A program made the position numbers and the translations under genes. A stretch of DNA of 64,000 bases from Spongospora subterranea f. sp. subterranea (taxonomy: Eukaryota > Endomyxa: Phytomyxea > Phytomyxea > Plasmodiophorida): assembly GCA_049724395.1 (NCBI GenBank), contig JAUGWO010000057.1:62001-126000 (forward strand). Reading direction: 5' to 3'. Below, in pieces: positions 49,328 through 58,690 of the stretch. The notes below the pieces were generated by a model. The model worked only from the letters and a program-made list of their open reading frames with translations, ran no database searches and was not told where the DNA came from. How positions within the stretch are numbered: position 1 is the stretch's first letter; each line of letters opens with the position of its first letter.

Positions 49328-49474
49328 ATGGCCGATGCTAAAGTCACTCAAGCACAGAGCCTGATCAACTGGTTAGAGTAGAACAGCCAGACGCAAGATG
49401 TGGCAAAATTCTGTGATCGGTTCGATGACAGTCGGGGATGGTTGACCGCCATTGGACGTCTGATCTCGGGCTAA
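49328..49474 (+). pseudogene. Short gene remnant or micro-ORF with one internal TAG
   Basis: From the ATG at 49328 the frame reads MADAKVTQAQSLINWLE, one TAG, then NSQTQDVAKFCDRFDDSR and GWLTAIGRLISG before TAA. The composition is strongly protein-like on both sides of the single stop, suggesting a decayed gene piece or a recent nonsense mutation. No family is recognised. It lies in the GST intergenic region. Confidence 0.3.
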
Positions 49475-50078
49475 TGGACCTCAACACGACCAGGTTCGTG
49501 TTATTCGGCTCGTCACGAAACCGTTAGGCATGGGTTGAGCCATATGTGTAAGATTCCGAAAAAAAGCTATTACCAGGTGTTAAGCGTGACAACACGTCAG
49601 CGAATGTGAAATAACAGAAATACTTTCCATGTTCTCATGCTGCACATCGTGAAAAAATGACAAGAAAAATTTACAAGTAAAAACGAGTACAACCTATAAC
49701 ATCATTGCTACTCCGTCATCACAGACGCTGTTAGAATTCATTCACGTCATTTTCGTGTTGAAATTGTCCATATATTGAGGCAGGGTGTCGCCAGACATTG
49801 GTTGGTCCGCCGATCAAGTCATTTTCGTGTGGGAATTCCATATTGAGGCAGGGTGTCGCCAGACATGGCTGCTGGTCTCCGAAATGGACACAGTGGCCCG
49901 TCACAGGTAACGGCATGATCCCAGACTTGGGGGGTTGGCTGCCCCTGTAATATCGGAACATCAAAGAGTCATCAAACCACGTCAGGGTGGCGGGGCGAGT
50001 GGCGACAGACCGCCACAATCCTAATACGTACGGAGGATAATCATTCATCAAACACATCTGTGTTATTAACAAGAGAAG

Positions 50079-50772
50079 ATGGCGTGTTCGGGAGTGCCCG
50101 AGATTAAAGTGACCTATTTCCATTTCGCTGGGCGAGCTGAATCAATCCGCTTGGCGCTCTACATCAATGGGGTCACGTTCACCGACGATCGGTTCACCCG
50201 CGAAGAGTGGCCCAAGATCAAACCGACTACTCCGTTCGGACAGGTGCCGACCATGACTATTGATGGAAAGCAGTATGCACAAACTGGCTCGCTTCTTCGG
50301 TATGCCGGCCGCATCACTGGTATGCATCCATCAGACCCCATCAAAGCGCTCCCCATCGAAATGATCTGCGACGCATTCGACGACGTCTTCGCTGCATTGC
50401 GACCGCTACTGTCTGAGAGCGATCGACAGAAAAAGAAGGAACTCACTGAAGAATTTCTCAGCGAAGCGCTCCCGCGAATAATGTCAGCAATTGACAAGCT
50501 GGTCGGACAGGACGATCCTAAGTTTTGTTGTGGGAACTCGTTGTCGATCGCGGACTTGATTGCCTTCAACATGCTCGTTTGGCTAAAATCAGGTTTTATC
50601 CAACGCTGTTGCAGATGAATTCTCAGAACTGAATGTCAATTCAATTCTAGGTAAAATCGATCACGTTCCCAAAGATTGCACCGATCAGTTTCGAAATCTG
50701 GCCCGCGTCTTTGAGACTGTTCGCAGCCACCCTAAAGTGATTGAATGGCGCTCCAAACATCAAACCCTGTAG
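50079..50772 (+). CDS. Glutathione S-transferase, sigma-like, copy 2
   Basis: Exons 50079–50592 and 50651–50772 (58-bp GT–AG intron) give 211 residues. The N-terminal domain has VTYFHFAGRAESIRLALYIN with the catalytic Tyr, and GQVPTMTIDGKQYAQTGSLL with cis-Pro and the glutathione-binding Gln-Thr. The C-terminal domain has SLSIADLIAFNMLV. Exon 2 encodes DHVPKDCTDQFRNLARVFET and a tail HPKVIEWRSKHQTL. The intron lies after codon 171 in phase 1 (Ser-Gly), as in the other three copies. It is very similar to copy 3, its partner in the segmental duplication. Start supported by alignment of all copies. Confidence 0.92.
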
Positions 50773-51201
50773 GCGACTGCCATCTACTGGCTTTCAAGAA
50801 TACACAATAGAACGTTTTCGTTTGTCTCTTTCTATCTTGTCATATTACATCGCACTGCAGGTTGACACTCGGAATCGGGGGCGTTATAATGAAAAGGATT
50901 TCCACATGTGAACAATTAAAACGCTCAATGCCTGCTTGAACCCGGTACTGTATCCTGAGCAATATCGGTATCCACAATCGTCGATATCGAGAGGTATGCC
51001 CAGACAAGTACAGTACGTCATATCGGAATGTATATCGTCTAACACCCTATCGGACGTGAATACTGGGATTCGCCGTTCCCAGATTTGTGTATATAGCATC
51101 TTTACCCGGTCTACTCTTGTCACCACGTTCTTGCCGTTTCTGTTTCAGTATCGATATCGGGTCTGGCTCGTTTGCATTAACCGCACCAGAACAAGTACTG
51201 T

Positions 51202-51930
51202 CTAATGTCTGACCAAACCGAAGCCACCAAAATCAAGTTTTACAGAATCCAAATTTGGGAACAATCGCCTTCTCAAGGTGGATTCTCGTTCTGGTCTCTT
51301 GTTTAACTGCGAGGTCTGCCTTTTTTGCTGTACTATCTTCACAAAACTGCAGCTCACATGTGATTGCCGCGAATCTGCAGGATCCGTCATTAAGCCTGAA
51401 ATTAATAACAACAAGCCGATCAGTTCCTGCTGCTGTGTTGTTGATGATTTGGAAATCATGATGACGGTTGTGTGCTTCAATTCGGACGCTGTTTCATGCT
51501 AAAACACTTCCAACAATAAGGAATCGTGATTACTTTGGAGTGGCCCGTCGTGGGCGGCACGATCGATTCGCCTTTGTCTACTGTGATTTCGTGCTGTATA
51601 ATCAGCTGCAGCAAATATAGCGTCGCCAATAACATCATAAAAAGAGGGATTGCCGCAGCAAATCGTCCATACGATAAACACTCTTTCAATGATCAACACT
51701 CTTTCAATGATAAACACTCCATAACATTATTCCTCTACTAGTACGTCATATCTGAAACGCCAGATCTCATGCAGGACGACATGAAACGATTTCGCTTCCA
51801 CGTTGTGGAGCGAATTCACGGATGTCAGAGGAAAACGAGTCGTCAATTTGACATACGTCAGCTGCTCTGACTGTTGATTTCCCTGAACAAAACAAGAGGG
51901 ACGACGATGAAGTATCGTCTTTGCCAAGCA
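51202..51930 (-). CDS. Unrecognised small gene, copy A (structure unresolved)
   Basis: The minus strand carries protein-like segments, notably ESIVPPTTGHSKVITIPYCW (about 51530–51590) and TTVIMISKSSTTQQQELIGL (51410–51475), that have counterparts in copy B at 54760–55330 (ASIVPPSTYP and the GAACTGATCGGCTTGTT block). Frames change between segments, so introns or decay are likely. A possible N-terminal exon lies near 51900. No domain is recognised. It is convergent with the GST upstream of it. Confidence 0.3.
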
Positions 51931-52560
51931 GATGTACAGCCATATTCTGACACTTGAGGATTTATGGTCATCAAGACGAGCTTGTACACCATCAGGTTAA
52001 TTTGAGCTATTGTTAAACGGTTGTTCTAATTGATGTACGCTCTTTTTAAACTGTCAATGCCAGATCTTAGCAGCGCAGCGGTCGCAAGGCCCAGTATCAG
52101 GTTTGGCCGTTAGTCAGGTGAGATAAATTCGTCAGCGCATTGATTTGATCACATCCACAGACAAATGTTCAATTTTTGCTGAGCGGATTCGATGTCAAAA
52201 TAAAACAACACAAAGTTATCCAAAAAATGACTATTTTTCAGTATATTTAAACAAAACAACCTATACAAATCCTTGCTCGCTGTTAGAATAAATCCAAGTC
52301 ACTTTCCTTCTTTGAATGTTCCCAATTTAAGGCAGAGTGGCACCATGTGGGCGGTCCCGATCCGCCCCAAAAATATCTTGATAGACACTGTGGCAGTCAC
52401 ATGTAACGGGAACACTTGGGCATTCCACAGTTAATCTCCCACTGGGAATGACTGTAACATCACAGCACGTAGGCTGTAGGGTGCGTGCAGGGTTGGCCAG
52501 TCGCGCAGTAGACAGGACATTCATTCATCAAAATACCTTTGTCGAGCATCAACCAGAAAG

Positions 52561-53253
52561 ATGGTGGCCTCAGGAATGCCCGAGATCAAAGTGACATATT
52601 TCGACCTTGCTGGGCGAGCTGAATCGATCCGCTTGGCGCTCTACATTAATGGGGTCGCGTTCACCGATGATCGGTTCACCAACGAAGAGTGGCCCAAGAT
52701 CAAACCGACCACTCCGTTCGGACAGGTGCCGACCATGACTATTGATGGAAAGCAGTATGCACAAACCGGTGCCCTTCTTCGCTATGCCGGCCGCATCACC
52801 GGTATGCATCCATCAGACCCCATCAAAGCGCTTCCCATTGAAATGATCTGCGACGCATTCGACGACGTCACCATTGCAATGCGACCGCTATTTTCTGAAA
52901 AAGATCAACAGAAAAAGGAAGAATTCGCTAAAGAATTTATATGCGAGGCACTTCCGCGATTAATGTCAGCAATTGACAAGTTGGTCACAAAGGACGATCC
53001 TAAGTTCTGTGTTGGGAACTCGATGTCGATCGCGGACTTGACCACCTTCAACATGTTCAGCTGGCTAAAATCAGGTTCTGTCAAGCGCTATATTGCAAAT
53101 GAACTTTTTACTGAATGACAATCCATTTTAGGCAGAATCCCTGGCTTGCCGAAAGATTGTACCGATCAGTTTAAGAATCTGACCCGAGTTTTTGAGACTG
53201 TTCGCAACCACCCTAAAGTGGTTGAATGGCACACCAAACATCAACCTCTGTAG
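52561..53253 (+). CDS. Glutathione S-transferase, sigma-like, copy 3
   Basis: Exons 52561–53074 and 53132–53253 (57-bp GT–AG intron) give 211 residues, the same length as copy 2. Motifs: VTYFDLAGRAESIRLALYIN, GQVPTMTIDGKQYAQTGALL and SMSIADLTTFNMFS; exon 2 ends HPKVVEWHTKHQPL. Reading through the intron would meet a TGA, so the long first open frame ending FTE is not the true C-terminus. The active-site Tyr, cis-Pro and Gln-Thr are all present. It is probably functional. The insertion of unit B lies just downstream of its stop. Confidence 0.92.
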
Positions 53254-53344
53254 GCGACTGACATCTACTAGCGCCAGTGCTTGTCAAATAAACCGCGTTT
53301 TCGCTCAGCCTCTTTGTATCAGTTTGTATTACATCGCATGGTCG

Positions 53345-54366
53345 TCTTTCAACAGCTCCGTACTAGGAAAGGCATTAAAAAACGGTATAGCAAATCCCAC
53401 TCAACGCTGGGGACTATGGTTGGGAAATTGTCAGTGCTAGATTTACTTGCCAGACAGGAGAAGGTGATAGTTGACAAGGGGTACGGTAACCTCTTTTCAT
53501 CACCTGAAGGGGTCAAGAATCGCGTCCGGTGGACCGTCGCAGTTCTGCAACCGCCGGAGCTAGGCGCGTTGATGAAAGAAAAGATATTGGTTCGGAACAC
53601 CAGTTCACTAGCCGCGAAAGCCTTCACTTCAGCAACGGTCTCCACCTTGCTGACCAACGTCTTCACAAAGTCACGCCAACATCGGTGAAGGCTGGTGTTC
53701 CGAACCATTGTCTCCTCTTTCATCAACGCGCCTAGCTCCGGCGGTCCACCGAACACGATTCTTGACCCCTTCAGGTGATGAAAAGAGGTCTTGTCCATCA
53801 TCACCTTCTCCTTGTCTGGCCAGTAAATCTAACACCGACAACTTCCCAACCATAGTCCTGAACATCTAATCGATAGTATGTCCTTCTGGACGGTACCTGC
53901 CGCGGTCGGCAATCCTCGAACAAGCTCCTGCTTGATCCAGTTTCGTACCTCGGTCCCAGTCACAACCCCTGAATCCCTATCCAGTTCGTGTATAGCCATA
54001 ACGGCCAGGTTCTCCGGCTCGATCATCGTGTCGACGTCTCTTGCTGTGTCGGACCTTCCAGCATCAGCAAATCGCAATTCCTATCTTTCCAGCTCCTTCA
54101 GGAACTTTACCAAATGGTTCCCCTGCATTCCGGCCAATCTCGGCGCGGCTATGATTTCCGTGATGTCACCAGCCCGACCTCGTACTCGCTGACCATCACT
54201 TCCCTTCCCATTCTGATTGTTGATGGAGCTCGCCTCCGGATCGTCACCCAGATTGATTGGTATCCCAGCACCCATTTCAGCCATCTCCTTATCAACGATC
54301 ATTATGACATTCCACTCAACGCTGGATGAGGACATGTCATGCTCCTTACATCAGGGGGTGATTAAT
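53345..54366 (-). mobile_element. Inserted element: foldback arms plus gag-like retroelement fragment
   Basis: The left part is a palindrome: 53410–53612 is repeated in reverse complement at 53672–53863 with a short spacer. The right part carries on the minus strand a capsid-like, acidic/helical coding remnant (LAGMQGNHLVKFLKELERY, EPENLAVMAIHELD, VRNWIKQELVRGLP) of the general look of a retroelement gag. No RT, integrase or LTR is seen, so the assignment is tentative. The remnant is broken and inactive. Absence from unit A dates the insertion after the segmental duplication, or it was lost from A. Confidence 0.45.
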
Positions 54367-55092
54367 CCTTATGCATAAGGATTCCGAGAAGGAATCTGGA
54401 CCTGCGGTAATCCATACCGCGACGATTTGGCAAATGAGTTTCACCAGTGAACCACTGGACATCCTATTCGGCCGTAATCCGAGTCGGCAACGTCTGCTGG
54501 ATCTCGGTACTGGCTCTCAGGGCGTCGGTTCGACGGGTCAGTCCAGAAACCTACGTTGGTCGGGGATATATCTCTTCTAAAACCCTATCGAACATGAACA
54601 TTGTGGTTCATTCTCAATCTATTTGTATAGCAGTTTTACCTGGTCTACTCATTTTCAACACTATCCTGCCGGGGCATCTTGAAATTCGATATCGGGTCTG
54701 GTTCGGGTTAATTGGCCACAGCAGAGCAAGTGCTCTCTGTGATGTCTGACCAAAACCGGAGCGACTCAATCAAGTTAACAGGAATGATAGTCTTTTCCAG
54801 GGTGAAATCTCATTCTTGATCTCTTGGTGAACCCGCGATCTGCTGTTTTTGCACAAAACTGCAAATCCCACGGCGAATTTGCGAGATCCGTCCTTGAGTT
54901 CGACCGTGAAAACAACAAGCCGATCAGTTCCTGCTGTGTTGATGATTCATATGACGGTGGTCAGCTCCATCAATTCGGACGCTATTAATGGACCAAAATG
55001 CTTCCGGTGATGGGGATTTTCGATTACATTAAATTGGGTACGTCGAGGGCGGCACGATCGACGCCATGTCTACGATGTTTGTAGATGCATGA

Positions 55093-55329
55093 TCAGCTGC
55101 AGCGAGTTACAAGATGAGACAAGAACGCTGCTGCAACAACGCACATAACATCATTCTCCACCAATCCCTCATATGTGGTGCACGACGACACAGAAAGACA
55201 TGTCCCGGTCGCTTTCAGCTCGGGAGCAATTCGGCGGGTTTCAGAGGAAAACAAGTCGTCAATGACGTCAGCTCTTGCTTTCAACTGAACAAACGGGTAA
55301 GACACCAAAAGGACGACGAGACGCAACAT
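55093..55329 (-). CDS. Unrecognised small gene, copy B (N-terminal exon with signal peptide)
   Basis: The frame begins MLRLVVLLVSYPFVQLKARA, a plausible signal peptide, followed by DVIDDLFSSETRRIAPELKA and a Cys pair in GTCLSVSSCTTYEGL. Homologous DNA in unit A (51727–51927) reads in a shifted frame, so at least one copy has decayed or has a different splice pattern. Downstream minus-strand sequence to about 54760 corresponds to the rest of copy A. Function unknown; possibly a secreted small protein. Confidence 0.35.
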   Translation of the reverse strand: MLRLVVLLVSYPFVQLKARADVIDDLFSSETRRIAPELKATGTCLSVSSCTTYEGLVENDVMCVVAAAFLSHLVTRCS

Positions 55330-55814
55330 TGTCGACAGGCCGATTTAGCGCCACTCTTCACAACTTCATCATTTAGGGTAATGAAGACGAATTTGTATAA
55401 GTCATTTTAATACGACGGCATCGGGTTCAAATGGCATTGTTAAATCACTACCAGGTATCGCTCATTTTGCACTTAGAAAAAATGAAATCTACACGTAAAT
55501 TGTAACTCCTCAATTGAAACCGTCACGACTTTGTTCAGCAGTACATCGTCGATGCGATCTTAGCCCACGTTGAAAACGTACATATATGGGTGTATCAACC
55601 GTCTAGTAATATCATATCATCGGGAAGAACTCTGCTGGCCTGACAATTAATGTACTCATTGGGCTTCCTATCTGTGCGGTTTTGTCACGATAGAACAGTT
55701 TCCCACGGGAAAAGAGCTTGCCTCAAACACATTGGCGTAAGGAGTCTGACTTTGATCACAACATCATTTTAATCCAACTAAAACTGAGATAAATCCGTAT
55801 CTGATACTACTGTA

Positions 55815-57270
55815 TTTGAGGTGAATTACAGAAACACTAATTCTAAACCACATTTACAGGAGAATGGTATTTCACATGGATCCAGTATAAGTGTGTTGCT
55901 GTGGATAATCTACATATATGACGCCCCTATAGAGGATAATAACAGTAATGTGTATGTGGATGACACAATACAAAGGGCTAATGAAGACACAATACAGGAA
56001 GTACTTACAAAACTGAGAAGTGATAGCACCAAATTACAGCAATGCTATAAAGACAACTGGATCAAAATCCTATGGCTTTAAGCAAATATCTTATTCAATG
56101 AGTACTCACCTGATGACAAAGTGTCTATTAATGGACAAACTATTCAAACAACAGAAACAGTGCAATACTTAGGAGCAACACTCAACTCCAACAAGGAAAA
56201 TAACCACTCATCCTTCACTATACGACTGACAGAAGTGGCCAAAGCTATCAGAAAAAACTGTAAACTGGTCATGAGAAATAAGAAAATACCGGATACCATA
56301 CAGAATGAGGATTTATAGAAGCGAAACTGAACTATTACCTACCCTGGTTGGCAGGTGAAATCAACAAGAACATGAAAAGGACATTAGAACCCATTGAGGC
56401 AGCATATAAGGCCTACATGAGAACATATGCAGGCTGTTTCAAATCAACACCAATTCCCATATCATGCAATCTCAGCTCAGAAAAAGAGTACACCAGAAGA
56501 GTATGGGGCAATCAAGAAACACAAAAACGGCAAACTTTTACCAAACGACCCAAACATCGAGATATGGACAGGTGGCAGTTTTAAACGTGACCGGTGGATG
56601 TGCTGCAGCACTTTTGCTTAGAAACCGAAGTAAAAGAGTCGGAACCAAAGTCCAATTAGGATCGAAAGTGACATTCTCGTACTAATGTGAGATTGCCGCC
56701 GTGAACGCGGGACTGGATATCGCGACAATCAGGGCACAAATATACTCCTTATGACCGATTCCCTGTCATGGATAAGCCAGCTTAAATCACTACCGACAAA
56801 GCCAAGAGGAGTTAACGCCATCTTTGCTGAATGTGCTAGAAAACTGGCAGAGGTGACCAACGAGAACCAAGAGGATATTCACTTTATTCCTAGCCATGTA
56901 CCAGACATGGATAAGACAGAAAATGCAGATCACTCGATCCAATCGCAAAAACAATCAACATTGGACGGAGCGAAGAGATCGACGAAATCGCTAAACACAG
57001 AATAGAGACAGGAGATGAAATAGAACATGATCAGCTCTATCATCGTTAATCGAGACCAATTTATTGAACGAAGGATAAAAGCAAGTGGATTCGTTGGTTG
57101 GTTATTTGGATAGATCACCGTACATGAAGCGACAAATCAACACCAATGAGATAGACAGATGGCCTCAGCCGGTGTTCAATCAAGCACGGACAGGACACTC
57201 ATGTGCACGACAACATCTGAAAAACCTGAGAATGGATTTGAAACTTTGTAGCCGAAGGAAAAATCACTAG
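55815..57270 (+). mobile_element. LINE remnant with RT end, RNase H and C-terminal Cys/His tail
   Basis: The fragment begins late in a reverse transcriptase (ENGISHGSSISVLL, then the catalytic box as VYVDDT near 55955), continues through the connection (VQYLGATLNSNKE), then an RNase H-like stretch (VQLGSKVTFSY, LSWISQLKSLPTKPRGVNAI, FIPSHV) and a final RTGHSCARQHLKNL...LC motif typical of I/jockey-group LINE C-termini. It is 5'-truncated and has about four frame breaks or stops (for example near 56080 and 56317), so it is dead. The AT-rich, Asn/Lys-rich codon use differs from the neighbouring GST genes. Confidence 0.8.
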
Positions 57271-57324
57271 GCACATTTTTGGGTTTTCTGACTGCTATGG
57301 GCCGACATTTCTCAAGTTTGTCAT

Positions 57325-57660
57325 TTGTGTGCGTTTTATGCCCGTATGTTTGTTGCTGGCCGGCATGTGGCAGGTGTGCGTCCAACGGTCGAACGGTTGG
57401 TAAACCTAGTCAATCTCGGTAAACCGTCGGCGCTGCGACCCATTCACCAATATTTTTATGGCCTTGGTCCAGGCGAGTGTTCCCGTGTTCAGGTCAGGGG
57501 ATTAAATCGTCGAACCTTAACCCAGTCTCTGGACCGGGCCATCCCAGACTCGCACTCCCTGTGTTATCACAGTTCTCACGACGCCAATGGCAAATCTGGG
57601 ATGACCTGGTCTAGCGATTCGGCCACAATGTTCGAAGATGGCGCAACATCACGATCTTGA
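57325..57660 (+). CDS. Unrecognised ORF
   Basis: 111 residues starting MCAFYARMFVAGRHVAGVRP, basic with several Arg/Leu-rich stretches, no known domain. It follows the LINE remnant and precedes GST copy 4. It may be chance. Confidence 0.2.
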   Translation: MCAFYARMFVAGRHVAGVRPTVERLVNLVNLGKPSALRPIHQYFYGLGPGECSRVQVRGLNRRTLTQSLDRAIPDSHSLCYHSSHDANGKSGMTWSSDSATMFEDGATSRS

Positions 57661-58006
57661 AGGCGGTGTTGGAGGCTATGTCGTGTGCTTGATACAATCG
57701 GGCGTTATTGTAAGTCGTCAAGATCAAAACAAGTGTGTTGGAGTGAGTTGTATTGGTTGACTGTACTACAGACAGACCCTACCATTTAAGTGTCCTGGTG
57801 TAATATACGGTGAGAGCATTAGAGTGTGACTGTGTGTAGTGCACCATTGGAGCGGGTCGGTGAGTGATTGCACACTGTAGAGTGCCATATGATTGTGTCG
57901 CCAAATCGCCAACCGACTCCAGTGTGATCAGGTACCGCACTTGGGCAAAAACACCTTGCAATCGCTGTCGCGGTATTTTGTTTTTTCTTGGAGTTGACGA
58001 TAGACA

Positions 58007-58690
58007 ATGGCGTCATGTTCGCCCGATATCAAACTCACATACTTCGACATGACCGGCATTGCTGAGACCATCCGCCTCGCTTTCTACATCGCCGATGTCT
58101 CATTCGTTGACGAGCGGATCGCTTTTGCCGATTGGCCCAAGCTGAAACCGTCCACTCCGTTCGGCGGTTTGCCAATAATGGTGATGGACGGAAAGACGTA
58201 TGCCCAATCGCGACCCCTTTTACGATATGCTGGAAAACGAACAGGAATTCATCCCGATGACCCTCTTGCGGCTCTCGAGATCGAGATGATCGTCGACGGG
58301 TTGTATGATATATTCGTGGCGATGGGCACGGTTCGTCAAGACAAGGACCCGCAAAGCAAAGTACAACGGCAAATGGAGTTCAAGGAGAAAATCTTTCCGC
58401 ACATGATGTCGTCCATTGACGATCTTGTCGGCAAGACAAATCCTAACTACTGTATCGGCGAATCGCTCACCATTGCCGATCTGATGCTCTACAATGTGCT
58501 GGATTTTTTTCAAAAAGGTTTTGTTTCTACATTGGATTTTCACAACACATTCACCGAGTTTGTTCCTATTGCAGGGGTGGTTGATTTCATGCCCAAAGAT
58601 TGCACCAAGCCGTACGCGAATTCATCCAAAATTCATGACCATGTTGTGAAACATGGTAAAGTTGCCCAATGGCGTCAGAAGCATTCTTAG
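58007..58690 (+). CDS. Glutathione S-transferase, sigma-like, copy 4 (most divergent)
   Basis: Exons 58007–58517 and 58575–58690 give 208 residues; the 57-bp intron has a GT donor and a CCTATTGCAG acceptor at the position shared by all four copies. Because this intron is a multiple of three without a stop, an unspliced transcript would encode 227 residues with 19 extra. Motifs: LTYFDMTGIAETIRLAFYIA (Arg of the usual GRAE replaced by Ile), GGLPIMVMDGKTYAQSRPLL and SLTIADLMLYNV; exon 2 has VVDFMPKDCTKPY and ends VAQWRQKHS. The catalytic Tyr, cis-Pro and Gln-Ser are kept. It is outside the segmental duplication and is the oldest branch of the cluster. Confidence 0.9.
   Translation: MASCSPDIKLTYFDMTGIAETIRLAFYIADVSFVDERIAFADWPKLKPSTPFGGLPIMVMDGKTYAQSRPLLRYAGKRTGIHPDDPLAALEIEMIVDGLYDIFVAMGTVRQDKDPQSKVQRQMEFKEKIFPHMMSSIDDLVGKTNPNYCIGESLTIADLMLYNVLDFFQKGFVSTLDFHNTFTEFVPIAGVVDFMPKDCTKPYANSSKIHDHVVKHGKVAQWRQKHS

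Larger units (their letters stand above)
49770..52040 (+). repeat. Segmental duplication unit A (GST plus downstream small gene)
   Basis: This unit and unit B (52321–55470) share the GST gene, its upstream sequence (blocks such as CAGTGGCCCGTCACAGGTAACG versus CAGTGGCAGTCACATGTAACG, and ATCATTCATCAAA just before the gene) and about 1 kb downstream, including AAGTACTGTCTAATGTCTGAC versus AAGTGCTCTCTGTGATGTCTGAC and GCCGATCAGTTCCTGCTG. Noncoding parts are diverged by roughly a quarter; the GST exons are much more alike, which indicates selection or conversion on the coding part. Confidence 0.75.
52321..55470 (+). repeat. Segmental duplication unit B, with insertion
   Basis: Counterpart of unit A. 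It carries GST copy 3 and the second copy of the small minus-strand gene, but additionally holds about 1 kb (roughly 53340–54366) with no match in unit A, consisting of a palindrome and a retroelement-like fragment. The homology with unit A resumes after about 54450 and continues to the TTGTTAAA block near 55440. Confidence 0.7.

Noticed and set aside
53101-53118. GST copy 3 ending at a TGA after FTE as a truncated enzyme
   Set aside because: That TGA lies in an intron shared by all four GST genes; the spliced C-terminus is intact.
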